Part shown: piece by piece, positions 15,228 to 23,294 of the stretch
Layout of the letters: every line of letters begins with the position of its first letter
How positions within the stretch are numbered: position 1 is the first letter of the stretch
DNA from: DATEOR01 sp036279015
GTDB taxonomy: Bacteria > Actinomycetota > Thermoleophilia > Gaiellales > Gaiellaceae
Direction: 5' to 3'
Length of the DNA: 24,878 bases
Assembly (NCBI GenBank): GCA_036279015.1
Contig: DASUJY010000045.1
Location: 1-24,878, forward strand
Translations under genes and position numbers: made by a program
The notes under the pieces: model-generated
Databases searched by the model: none
The model's input: the letters and a program-made list of their open reading frames with translations, nothing else
What the model was told of the DNA's origin: nothing

Positions 15228-16550
15228 ATGAAGCGCTACCACGTCACGACGTTCGGCTGCCAGATGAACGCCCACGATTCCGAGCGCATCAAGGGCATGC
15301 TCGAGTCGCTCGGCCTCGGCGAGTCGCCCACGCAGGCCGACGCGGACGTGATCGTCTTCAACACCTGCACCGTGCGCGAGAAGCCCGACCAACGCTTCGC
15401 AGCACACCTCGCCCAGGCCCGCGCGCTCAAGCTCGCCGATGCCGGGAAGGTGATCGCCGTCGGCGGCTGCTACGCCGAGGCCCAGCGGGAACGAATCTTT
15501 GCCCTCTACCCCTACGTCGACGTCGCGTTCGGGCCCGGCTCGATCCCGCACCTCGCCGACTGGATCGGGGTGGGCGGCCTCGGCGTCGACCGGGGGCGCT
15601 TCGCCGAATGGAGCCGATTTGCAGGAGATTTGCCGGCCCATCGCGAGCGACCGTTTCAAGCGTGGGTCCAGATCTCGATGGGCTGCAACTCGAAGTGCTC
15701 ATACTGCATCGTCCCTGCCGTCCGCGGGCGAGAGCAGAGCCGGCGGCCCGGCGACATCGTGGCCGAGGTCTCCGAGCTCGCCCGCGACGGCGTCCGCGAG
15801 GTGACGCTCCTCGGGCAGAACGTGAACTCCTGGGGCCGCGACCTCGCCCCGGACCTCCGGACAGAGTTCGGCGCGCTCCTGCGAGCGCTCGACGGGATCG
15901 ACGGCATCGAGCGGATCCGCTTCACGAGCCCTCACCCGAAGGACTTTCGGGAGCCGGTGATAGCGGCGATGGCGGAGTGCCCTGCGGTCTGCGAGCACAT
16001 CCACCTGCCGCTCCAGTCTGGCTCGACGCGCGTCCTCAAGGCCATGCGCCGGACCTATGGCCGCGACCGGTATGTCGCGCTCGTCGAGCGGCTCCGGGCG
16101 GCCATCCCGGACCTCGCCCTTACGACCGACCTCATCGTCGGCTTCCCAGGCGAGACGGAGGCGGACTTCGCGGAGACGCTCGAGGTCGTCGAGGAGGTGG
16201 GCTACGACGGCGCCTTCACGTTCGTCTTCAGCCCGCGGAGCGGGACCGAGGCCGCGACGATGCCCGACCAGGTGCCCGAAGACGTGAAGCGCGAGCGGAT
16301 CGAGCGGCTAATCGAGGTCGTGCAACGGATCGGAGGGGAGCGGAACGCGGAGCGAGTCGGCCGCATCGAGCAGGTGCTCGTCGAGGGCCCGAGCCGGACA
16401 AATCCCGCCGTCCTCCGCGGCCGCACCCGCAGGAACACGACGGCCAACTTCTCCGGTGACGCCCGGCCCGGCAACCTGGTCGACGTCAGGATCGAGGCCT
16501 CGACCTCGACAACGCTGCGGGGCACCCAAGCGGCTCTCGTGAGAGCCTGA
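15228..16550 (+). CDS. miaB: tRNA-2-methylthio-N6-dimethylallyladenosine synthase MiaB
   Basis: 440 aa. Radical-SAM methylthiotransferase that adds the 2-methylthio group to i6A37 of tRNAs reading UNN codons. The N-terminal MTTase domain binds one Fe-S cluster through Cys11, Cys47 and Cys81 (FGCQMN, FNTCTVREK, VGGCYAE). The radical-SAM cluster motif is GCNSKCSYCIVP (152-163; Cys153, 157, 160), followed by RGREQSRRP. A TRAM RNA-binding domain closes the protein (about 370-438, NTTANFSGDARPGNLVDVRI). HLPLQSGS and the NAHDSER start support MiaB over RimO or MtaB. It stands 86 nt before miaA, which makes its substrate. Confidence 0.96.
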   Translation: MKRYHVTTFGCQMNAHDSERIKGMLESLGLGESPTQADADVIVFNTCTVREKPDQRFAAHLAQARALKLADAGKVIAVGGCYAEAQRERIFALYPYVDVAFGPGSIPHLADWIGVGGLGVDRGRFAEWSRFAGDLPAHRERPFQAWVQISMGCNSKCSYCIVPAVRGREQSRRPGDIVAEVSELARDGVREVTLLGQNVNSWGRDLAPDLRTEFGALLRALDGIDGIERIRFTSPHPKDFREPVIAAMAECPAVCEHIHLPLQSGSTRVLKAMRRTYGRDRYVALVERLRAAIPDLALTTDLIVGFPGETEADFAETLEVVEEVGYDGAFTFVFSPRSGTEAATMPDQVPEDVKRERIERLIEVVQRIGGERNAERVGRIEQVLVEGPSRTNPAVLRGRTRRNTTANFSGDARPGNLVDVRIEASTSTTLRGTQAALVRA

Positions 16551-16595
16551 CCACTTCCTGCTCATTTCACGCACCACGCGCGCGCCCGCCAGTCA

Positions 16596-16601
16596 TACGA
16601 T
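16596..16601 (+). promoter_or_regulatory. -10 element upstream of miaA
   Basis: TACGAT in the 86-nt miaB-miaA gap, 35 nt before the ATG. A strong GGAGGGAGG (16608-16616) follows, but its 20-nt distance to the start is longer than usual. No in-frame start closer to it exists. Confidence 0.4.
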
Positions 16602-16636
16602 GAACTCGGAGGGAGGCGCGCGGCGGCCCCGGATCG

Positions 16637-17533
16637 ATGTCGTCGGCTGACCCGTCCAGAACGGTCATTGCCATCTTCGGGCCGACCGCGAGCGGCAAGA
16701 CGGCGGTGGCCGAGGCGCTCGCCGACCGGATACCGGCCGAGATCGTCTCCGCCGACTCGATGCAGGTCTACAGCGGCCTGCCGATCCTCACGAACCAGCC
16801 CGCGCGGCAGATCGCCCTCGTCGGCATCTGGCCCCTCGACCACGAGGGGTCGGTGGCGGAGTACCAGCGCCTCGCGCACGCGGCGATCGACGCCGCGCTC
16901 GCGGGCGGACGCGTCCCGCTCGTGGTCGGCGGAACGGGCCTCTATCTCCGTGCGGCGCTGGCGGACATCGAGGTGCCGCCGGCTCCGCTGCCGGGCGCCC
17001 GCGCGCGCTGGGAGCGCGTCTACGACCGCCTCGGCGCGGCGCAGGCCCATGCCGCGCTCGCCGAGCGCGATCCCCGGGCCGCCGAGGCCGTGCACGCAAA
17101 CGACCGCCGTCGCGTCGTTCGTGCGCTCGAGCTCCACGAGGTGGGCGGCTCGCTCGCGCCCCCGCGCAGCCGACTCTGGAGCGCCGAGACGCGGCTGCCG
17201 ACCCGCATCTTCGGCCTCGAGGTGCCCAAGGCCGTCCTCGACGGGCGCATCCGGACGCGCACCGAGGCCATGCTCGCCGCAGGGGTGGAGGAGGAGGTTG
17301 CCCTCGCCCTTGCAGCCCCCGTCTCACGAACCGCGCGCCAGATCATCGGCCTGCGCGAGGTCGCCGAGCTGCCGCCGGAGGCGGCGAGCGAAGCGATCGC
17401 TCTTGGGACGCGCCGGTACGCCGCCTACCAGCGGAAGTGGATGCGGCGGATCCACGGCCTCGAGACGCTGTCCGCAGACCGCGACCCGAGCGAGGTGGCC
17501 GCCGAGATCCTGGCCCGCCTCCGGCAGGCCTGA
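16637..17533 (+). CDS. miaA: tRNA dimethylallyltransferase MiaA
   Basis: 298 aa. Transfers a dimethylallyl group to A37 of tRNA, giving i6A, which MiaB then methylthiolates. P-loop GPTASGKT (15-22), SADSMQVYSGLPILTNQP (38-55, with the catalytic-pocket Asp), VVGGTGLYLRA (96-106), NDRRRVVRALE (155-165) and RQIIGLRE (234-241) are all family landmarks, as is RYAAYQRKWMRRI near the C-terminus. The IPTase core is complete and the length is normal. Confidence 0.96.
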   Translation: MSSADPSRTVIAIFGPTASGKTAVAEALADRIPAEIVSADSMQVYSGLPILTNQPARQIALVGIWPLDHEGSVAEYQRLAHAAIDAALAGGRVPLVVGGTGLYLRAALADIEVPPAPLPGARARWERVYDRLGAAQAHAALAERDPRAAEAVHANDRRRVVRALELHEVGGSLAPPRSRLWSAETRLPTRIFGLEVPKAVLDGRIRTRTEAMLAAGVEEEVALALAAPVSRTARQIIGLREVAELPPEAASEAIALGTRRYAAYQRKWMRRIHGLETLSADRDPSEVAAEILARLRQA

Positions 17534-17551
17534 GCCGCCGGGCCGCTTCGT

Positions 17552-17557
17552 TACGCT
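17552..17557 (+). promoter_or_regulatory. Weak -10-like element before the dapF-like gene
   Basis: TACGCT lies 9 nt before the TTG at 17567 in a 33-nt gap with no Shine-Dalgarno site. It fits the TANNNT pattern seen before other genes here, but the case is weaker. Confidence 0.3.
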
Positions 17558-17566
17558 GTCGGCGCC

Positions 17567-18352
17567 TTGCGATTCGCAAAGTGGCACGGGCTCGGCAACG
17601 ACTACCTGCTCGTCGAGCGGGAGGACCTCGCCGCGCCGCTGGACGCTGACCTCGTGCGGCGGCTCTGCGACTATCACTTCGGCGTCGGGTCGGACGGCGT
17701 CCTCGAGGTGCTCGCCGCCGCCGGTGCCCGCGCCGAGATCGTGATCTGGAACCCGGACGGCTCGACCGCGGAGCTCTCCGGCAACGGGACGCGGATCGCC
17801 GCGCGTTGGCTGGCGCGCCGAACCGGGGCCGACGAGGTCGTCGTGGCCGTGGGCGAGCGCGAGGTGCGGGCGCGCATGCGCGGCGGCCTCGAGGTCGAGA
17901 TGGACATGGGCGCCGTCGAGGTCGCGCCGACCGAGGCGCTCGACGTCAACGGAACGCGGCTCGACTTCACCCCGGTCTTAGTAGGAAACCCGCACGCTGT
18001 CATCGCGCGCGACCCGGAGCGAGCCGAGCTCCTACGCCTCGGTCCGCTCGTCGAGAACCACCCGCGCTTCCCCGAGCGCACGAACGTGCAGCTCGTCCGC
18101 GTCGACTCGCGAAGCGAGGCAACGGCCGGGGTCTGGGAGCGCGGCGCGGGGGAGACCCTTTCCTCGGGAACGAGCGCCTGCGCCGTCGCCGGGGCGGCAG
18201 TCGCGAACGGCTGGTGCGAGAGCCCCGTGACGATCCACCTGGCTGGGGGAGACCTGTACGTCGAGCTCGACTCAGGGCTCAACGCCCGGCTCACCGGCTC
18301 GGCCCAGGAGATCTGCACCGGCGAGCTGAGCGAGGAGTGGCTGGCCGGATGA
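17567..18352 (+). CDS. Diaminopimelate epimerase (DapF) family protein with Ser at both catalytic Cys positions
   Basis: 261 aa from TTG, which gives the standard opening RFAKWHGLGNDYLLVE. DapF interconverts LL- and meso-diaminopimelate for lysine and peptidoglycan, using two cysteines as the acid/base pair. Here the first site reads NPDGSTAELSGNGTR (62-76; Ser71, codon TCC at 17777) where DapF has CGNG. The second reads ERGAGETLSSGTSAC (191-205; Ser200, codon TCG at 18164) where DapF has CGTG. Other binding landmarks remain: Asn11, GSDG (41-44), NPH (141-143) and the ERG motif. The fold is clearly DapF, but activity as an epimerase is doubtful. The next gene, a DapL-like aminotransferase, overlaps by 4 bases and ties it to diaminopimelate metabolism. 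I withhold the symbol for that reason. Confidence 0.9.
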   Translation: MRFAKWHGLGNDYLLVEREDLAAPLDADLVRRLCDYHFGVGSDGVLEVLAAAGARAEIVIWNPDGSTAELSGNGTRIAARWLARRTGADEVVVAVGEREVRARMRGGLEVEMDMGAVEVAPTEALDVNGTRLDFTPVLVGNPHAVIARDPERAELLRLGPLVENHPRFPERTNVQLVRVDSRSEATAGVWERGAGETLSSGTSACAVAGAAVANGWCESPVTIHLAGGDLYVELDSGLNARLTGSAQEICTGELSEEWLAG

Positions 18353-19524
18353 GGTTCGCCGCACGGCTCGACCTCGTGCCGCCGTACCTCTTCGCCGAGC
18401 TCGAGCGAAAGATCGAGGAACGGCGCAACGCGGGAGTGGACGTGATCAGCCTCGGAATCGGCGATCCTGACCTGCCGACGCCCGAGCCGGTGGTCTCGGC
18501 ACTCGGTGAGGCCGCTTCCTCGCCTGACACGCACCGCTACCCGACGAATCACGGCCTGGAGGGCTTCCGTACCACGGTCGCCGGTTTCTACGCCGAGCGC
18601 TTCGGCGTCGAGATCGACCCGGGCACCGAGGTCGTGCCCGTGCTCGGCGGGAAGGAGGGCGTGGCCCACATCGCGTTTGCCTGCCTTGACCCCGGCGACG
18701 CGGCACTCGCGCCCGAGCCGGGCTATCCGCCGTATGCGTCGGGGCCGCTCTTCGCGGGCGCCGAGGTGCACTACCTCCCGCTTCGGGAAGAGAACGCCTT
18801 CATGCCGGATCTCGACGCGGTGCCGGCCGACGTCCTCGCCCGCGCCAACCTCCTGTTTCTCAACTACCCGAACAACCCGACCGGCGCCGTCGTCGCGCCC
18901 GGGTTCTTCGAGCGCGCAGTCCGGTTTGCGCGCGAGAACGACGTCATCGTCGTCCACGACAACGCCTACTCGGAGATCGCCTTCGACGGCTACAGGCCGC
19001 CGAGCTTCCTCGCCGCCGAAGGGGCGAAGGACGTGGGTGTCGAGATCTTCTCGCTCTCCAAGGGCTGGAACATGACCGGCTGGCGGGTCGGGTGGATTGC
19101 CGGCAACGCGGAGGTCGTCGAGCAGTACCGGCGTCTGAAGACGAACCTCGACTCCGGGATGTTCGACGCGCTCCAGCGGGCCGCCGTCGCCGCCCTCACC
19201 GACGCGCGTGCCTTCCCCGCCCGCATGTCGGAGGTCTACGCGCGCCGTCGCGACCTCATGTGCGAAGCCCTCGGCCGGATCGGGCTGCCCGCCGAGCCGC
19301 CCCGGGCGACGCCGTACATCTGGGTGCGCGTGCCCGACGGCCACACGTCCGAGAGCTTCACCGAGCTCGTGCTCGCGGAGGCCGGCGTCGTCGTCTCTCC
19401 GGGGCCCTCCTTCGGCCCGAGCGGAGAGGGTTACGTGCGGATCTCCCTGACGGTGGCCGACGAGCGTCTCGAGGAGGCGGCAAGCCGCATCGCTACTTCG
19501 CTTCGCACCGAGGCCCGGGCATAA
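18349..19524 (+). CDS. PLP-dependent aminotransferase, LL-diaminopimelate aminotransferase (DapL)-like
   Basis: 391 aa, class I/II fold-type I aminotransferase. ATG at 18349 overlaps the preceding stop (ATGA). Landmarks: ISLGIGDPDLPTP (33-45), HRYPTNHGLEGFR (62-74), NYPNNPTGA (172-180), VVHDNAYSE (201-209; Asp204 and Tyr207 contact PLP) and FSLSKGWNMTGWRVGW (234-249; Lys238 forms the Schiff base), followed by the phosphate/carboxylate Arg near the C-terminus in GYVRISL. The pattern is that of DapL-type enzymes, which make LL-diaminopimelate from tetrahydrodipicolinate in one step. DapC or an alanine/other-substrate aminotransferase cannot be excluded. Pairing with the DapF-like gene favours diaminopimelate synthesis. 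Confidence 0.88.
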   Translation: MRFAARLDLVPPYLFAELERKIEERRNAGVDVISLGIGDPDLPTPEPVVSALGEAASSPDTHRYPTNHGLEGFRTTVAGFYAERFGVEIDPGTEVVPVLGGKEGVAHIAFACLDPGDAALAPEPGYPPYASGPLFAGAEVHYLPLREENAFMPDLDAVPADVLARANLLFLNYPNNPTGAVVAPGFFERAVRFARENDVIVVHDNAYSEIAFDGYRPPSFLAAEGAKDVGVEIFSLSKGWNMTGWRVGWIAGNAEVVEQYRRLKTNLDSGMFDALQRAAVAALTDARAFPARMSEVYARRRDLMCEALGRIGLPAEPPRATPYIWVRVPDGHTSESFTELVLAEAGVVVSPGPSFGPSGEGYVRISLTVADERLEEAASRIATSLRTEARA

Positions 19525-19525
19525 T
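19520..19525 (+). promoter_or_regulatory. -10 element of a leaderless hflX mRNA
   Basis: CATAAT (five of six consensus bases) overlaps the stop of the aminotransferase gene and ends 6 nt before the GTG at 19532. No Shine-Dalgarno site is present. TTCGCT (19497-19502) is a weak -35 at 17-nt spacing. Confidence 0.5.
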
Positions 19526-19531
19526 CCGAGT

Positions 19532-20832
<1,301 letters not shown>

Positions 20833-20836
<4 letters not shown>

Positions 20837-21270
20837 TCGAGCTCGAGATCCGGCGCGTCCGGACGGAGGCCCGGCTGCCGGAGCGCGCCTACGACGGCGA
20901 CGCGGGCCTCGACCTCTCCGCCTGCGAGCAGATCAGCCTCGGCCCGGGGGAGAGGGCCCTCGTTGGCACGGGGCTCGCCGTCGCCATTCCGGACGGCTAC
21001 GCCGGCTTCGTCCAACCGCGGTCGGGCCTCGCCGCCCGGCACGGGATCGCGGTCGTCAACTCGCCCGGCCTGATCGACTCGGGCTACCGCGGCGAGATCA
21101 AGGTCGTGCTCCTGAACACCGACCGCGAGCGGACCTTCGTCGCCGAGCCGGGCGAGAGGATCGCCCAGCTCGTCGTCCTGCCCGTTCCGGACCTCGTCGT
21201 CCGCGAGGTGGACGAGCTGCCGGAGAGCGAGCGGGGCGTGCGCGGCTTCGGCTCGTCGCGAACCGCGTGA
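20833..21270 (+). CDS. dut: dUTP diphosphatase (dUTPase)
   Basis: 145 aa, GTG start overlapping the hflX stop (GTGA). Hydrolyses dUTP to dUMP, keeping uracil out of DNA. The five motifs of trimeric dUTPases are present in order: DAGLDLSA (23-30), PRSGLAARHGI (62-72), GLIDSGYRGEIKV (79-91), ERIAQLVV (107-114) and the C-terminal RGVRGFGSS (135-143). Standard length. It belongs to a tightly packed hflX-dut-Nudix run. Confidence 0.96.
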
Positions 21271-21719
21271 TGGAGCCGAGGATCAGGGTGTCGGCCGTCC
21301 TCCGGCGGGATGGCCGGATCCTTCTCATCCGCCAGGAGAAGCCCGGGCGCGAGTACTGGCTGCTGCCCGGGGGCGGCGTGAACGCCGGCGAGACGCTCCT
21401 CCAGGCCGTCCAGCGCGAGCTCTCGGAGGAGTGCGGAATCGACGAGGATCTGCCGCTCGAGGGCCCGATCGCCGTCGTCGAGTCGATCGCCCCGCACGGA
21501 GCGCCCGCGAAGCACGTCGTCCACATCGTCTTCGCGGGCTACCTCGGCGGCCGCTCGCTCGAAGCCGTGACCTCGAGGGATGCCGCCATCAGGGGGCATC
21601 GGCTCTTCGGCGGGGAGGAGCTGCTCGGGCTCCCGCTCCACCCGCCGATCCAGCGCTTCCTCGCCCGCTGGCAGCCCGGCGACCCGGTCGTCTACCTGGG
21701 CGCTCTGTGGGCGCCCTGA
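21270..21719 (+). CDS. Nudix hydrolase
   Basis: 149 aa from the ATG at 21270, which shares its A with the dut stop (TGATG); a GTG one codon earlier is possible but less likely. A perfect Nudix box spans the stretch GGVNAGETLLQAVQ followed by RELSEECGI (GX5EX7REUXEEXGU; about residues 36-58). The N-terminal RVSAVLRRDGRILLIRQEK is a typical opening strand pair. Substrate is unknown; pairing with dut suggests nucleotide clean-up, but many Nudix enzymes act on other diphosphates. Confidence 0.92.
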   Translation: MEPRIRVSAVLRRDGRILLIRQEKPGREYWLLPGGGVNAGETLLQAVQRELSEECGIDEDLPLEGPIAVVESIAPHGAPAKHVVHIVFAGYLGGRSLEAVTSRDAAIRGHRLFGGEELLGLPLHPPIQRFLARWQPGDPVVYLGALWAP

Positions 21720-21740
21720 GCGGGCGGGGAGAACGCTCAG
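21698..21740. terminator. Inverted repeats between convergent Nudix and oppC genes
   Basis: Two GC-rich inverted repeats overlap here. GGGCGC (21698-21703)/GCGCCC (21711-21716) has a 7-nt loop at the end of the Nudix gene. CTGAGC (21716-21721)/GCTCAG (21735-21740) has a 13-nt loop and contains the TGA stops of both convergent genes. No T-tract follows in either direction, so a terminator role is only suggested by position. Confidence 0.35.
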
Positions 21741-22681
21741 GCACGCTCCGTGCGCGTGCGCGGGTCGAGCGCATCGCGCAGGCCGTCGGCAATGAAGTTC
21801 GCGCAGAGGACGAGGGTCGCGATCGCGACGCTCGGCACGAAGAGGACTAAGGGGTGGAGGACGTAGGCGGCACGACCGTCCTGCGCGATCGAGCCCCACG
21901 AGGCCGTCGGCGGGTTGATCCCGAGCCCGATGAAGGACAGGAACGCCTCGCCGAGCACGACGGCCGGCAGGTCGAGGAAGACGGCGATTATGAGCACGCC
22001 GAAGGTGTTGGGGAGGACGTGGCGCGTGAGGATGCGGTGCCACCTCGCGCCCACTGCGCGAGCGGCGGCCACGTACTCGTTCTGTTTCAGCGTCGTGACT
22101 TGTCCGCGCACGATGCGGGCGGTCGTGAACCAACTCGCCACCGTGAGCGCCGCGACCATCGTCCAGAATGTCACCTCGCCGCTCGGGCTCAGGATCTGGG
22201 TCGTGATGATGGCGAACGGAAGATAGGGGAGACCGTAGAGGGCGTCGAGGACACGCATGAGGACGTCGTCGACGATCCCGCCGAGAAACCCGGAGACCGA
22301 GCCGTAGACGATCCCGATCGTGAGGATCGCGATCGTGCCCGCGAAGCCGATTCCGAGCGAGATCCGCCCGCCGACGGCGATCCGGGTGAAGAGATCGCGG
22401 CCGAACTTGTCCGTCCCGAACGGGTGGTCGGCGCTCACGGGGAGGTACGCCTTCGAGAAGTCGACCTCGTTCGGGTCGTACGGGGAGAAGATCGGCACCA
22501 GCAGGCAGTAGAGGACGATCACGCCGAAGATGCAGGTCGCGGTGACGGCGCCGCGGTTGCGGGTGAAACGCAGCAACGCGTCCCTCCAGAGACCGCTCCT
22601 CCGCAGGGGGGCTCCGGCCGTCTCCGCAGGCGCTCCAGCCGTGCGCTGCGGCAGAGAGATCTCTCGGTGGTCGACCGTCAT
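21737..22681 (-). CDS. OppC/DppC-type ABC transporter permease (solitary)
   Basis: 314 aa. Membrane subunit of a peptide/nickel-type (PepT) ABC transporter. A Pro/Ala-rich tail (10-26) precedes the OppC_N segment: a transmembrane helix at about 46-64, SPYDPNEVDF (66-75) and HPFGTDKFGRDLFTRI (86-101). The BPD_transp_1 core has five hydrophobic segments (about 107-131, 150-165, 172-187, 226-250 and 277-296). The cytoplasmic EAA loop EYVAAARAVGARWHRILTRH (202-221) and the typical C-terminus FIADGLRDALDPR (296-308) are intact. The expected partners (binding protein, OppB, OppD/F) are not adjacent: the upstream neighbour is divergent and unrelated and the downstream one convergent. It must pair with subunits encoded elsewhere, or be a leftover. 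Confidence 0.93.
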   Translation of the reverse strand: MTVDHREISLPQRTAGAPAETAGAPLRRSGLWRDALLRFTRNRGAVTATCIFGVIVLYCLLVPIFSPYDPNEVDFSKAYLPVSADHPFGTDKFGRDLFTRIAVGGRISLGIGFAGTIAILTIGIVYGSVSGFLGGIVDDVLMRVLDALYGLPYLPFAIITTQILSPSGEVTFWTMVAALTVASWFTTARIVRGQVTTLKQNEYVAAARAVGARWHRILTRHVLPNTFGVLIIAVFLDLPAVVLGEAFLSFIGLGINPPTASWGSIAQDGRAAYVLHPLVLFVPSVAIATLVLCANFIADGLRDALDPRTRTERA

Positions 22682-22739
22682 CAGTGGTAAAGGACGTTAC
22701 GGGACTGACGAAGTTAGACTGATTGCGGAGAAAAGTCCA
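22682..22739. promoter_or_regulatory. Divergent promoter region, oppC-type gene / CGNR-type regulator
   Basis: 58 nt between divergent genes. For the plus-strand gene, TAGACT (22715-22720) is a fair -10, and GGAG (22727-22730) lies 9 nt before the GTG at 22740. For the minus-strand gene, TAACGT (22699-22694) could be a -10 and would leave a very short leader. No -35 is convincing for either. A shared region next to a regulator gene invites autoregulation, which is inference. Confidence 0.4.
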
Positions 22740-23294
22740 GTGATCCTTCCGCGCGAACGTGACTCGACCGCCCTCGCCGTCGCCCTGGTGAACACGTGGG
22801 ACGTCCTCAACGACCCACCGGAGCTCCTCGACGACGTCGAGACTCTCCGTCTCGTCCTCGAGGCGTTCTCGCTCGACGAGGCGGCCGGGCAGGCCTCCGA
22901 GAGCGACCTCGCCCCGGTTCGCCGCGTGCGGGACCGCCTGCGGCGCGCCTTCGAAGCGAAGGACGACGAGCGCGCCGTCCTCGAGCTGAACGGCCTCGCC
23001 CGCGAGGCCGGCGCCGTGCCGCAGCTCGAGCGCGAGGGTGGGGCCTGGGCCTTTCGTTACGGCTCGGGCTCACGTCCGCTCGCGACGGAGCTCGCCGGCA
23101 GGACCGCCGTCGCCCTGCTCGGCGTGATCGAGCGGGAGGGCTGGGGCCGCTTCGGCCTCTGCGCGGCCGCTCCGTGCTGCTGCGTCTTCGTCGACCGATC
23201 GCGAAACCGAAGCCGGCGGTACTGCTGTGAGCTTTGCGCCGACCGGGCCACCCAGGCGGCCGCACGGCGACGGCGCAAGGCGCAGGCCGTCTAG
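22740..23294 (+). CDS. ABATE-domain/CGNR-type zinc-finger putative transcription regulator
   Basis: 184 aa from GTG at 22740, chosen because GGAG lies 9 nt upstream; the frame stays open further upstream but overlaps the divergent gene. The N-terminal ABATE-like (DUF1470) domain is recognised by LAVALVNTWDVLNDPPELLDD (about 12-32). The C-terminal zinc finger (about 135-180) has Cys141, Cys146-148, FVDRSRNRSRRYC and CELCADR, followed by a basic ARRRRK tail. The usual CGNR signature reads CADR here, and the spacing in the second cysteine pair is short (Cys162/163 to Cys166). Family members are putative stress or metabolite-responsive DNA-binding regulators; the target is unknown. Its stop overlaps that of gatD. 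Confidence 0.88.
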   Translation: MILPRERDSTALAVALVNTWDVLNDPPELLDDVETLRLVLEAFSLDEAAGQASESDLAPVRRVRDRLRRAFEAKDDERAVLELNGLAREAGAVPQLEREGGAWAFRYGSGSRPLATELAGRTAVALLGVIEREGWGRFGLCAAAPCCCVFVDRSRNRSRRYCCELCADRATQAAARRRRKAQAV

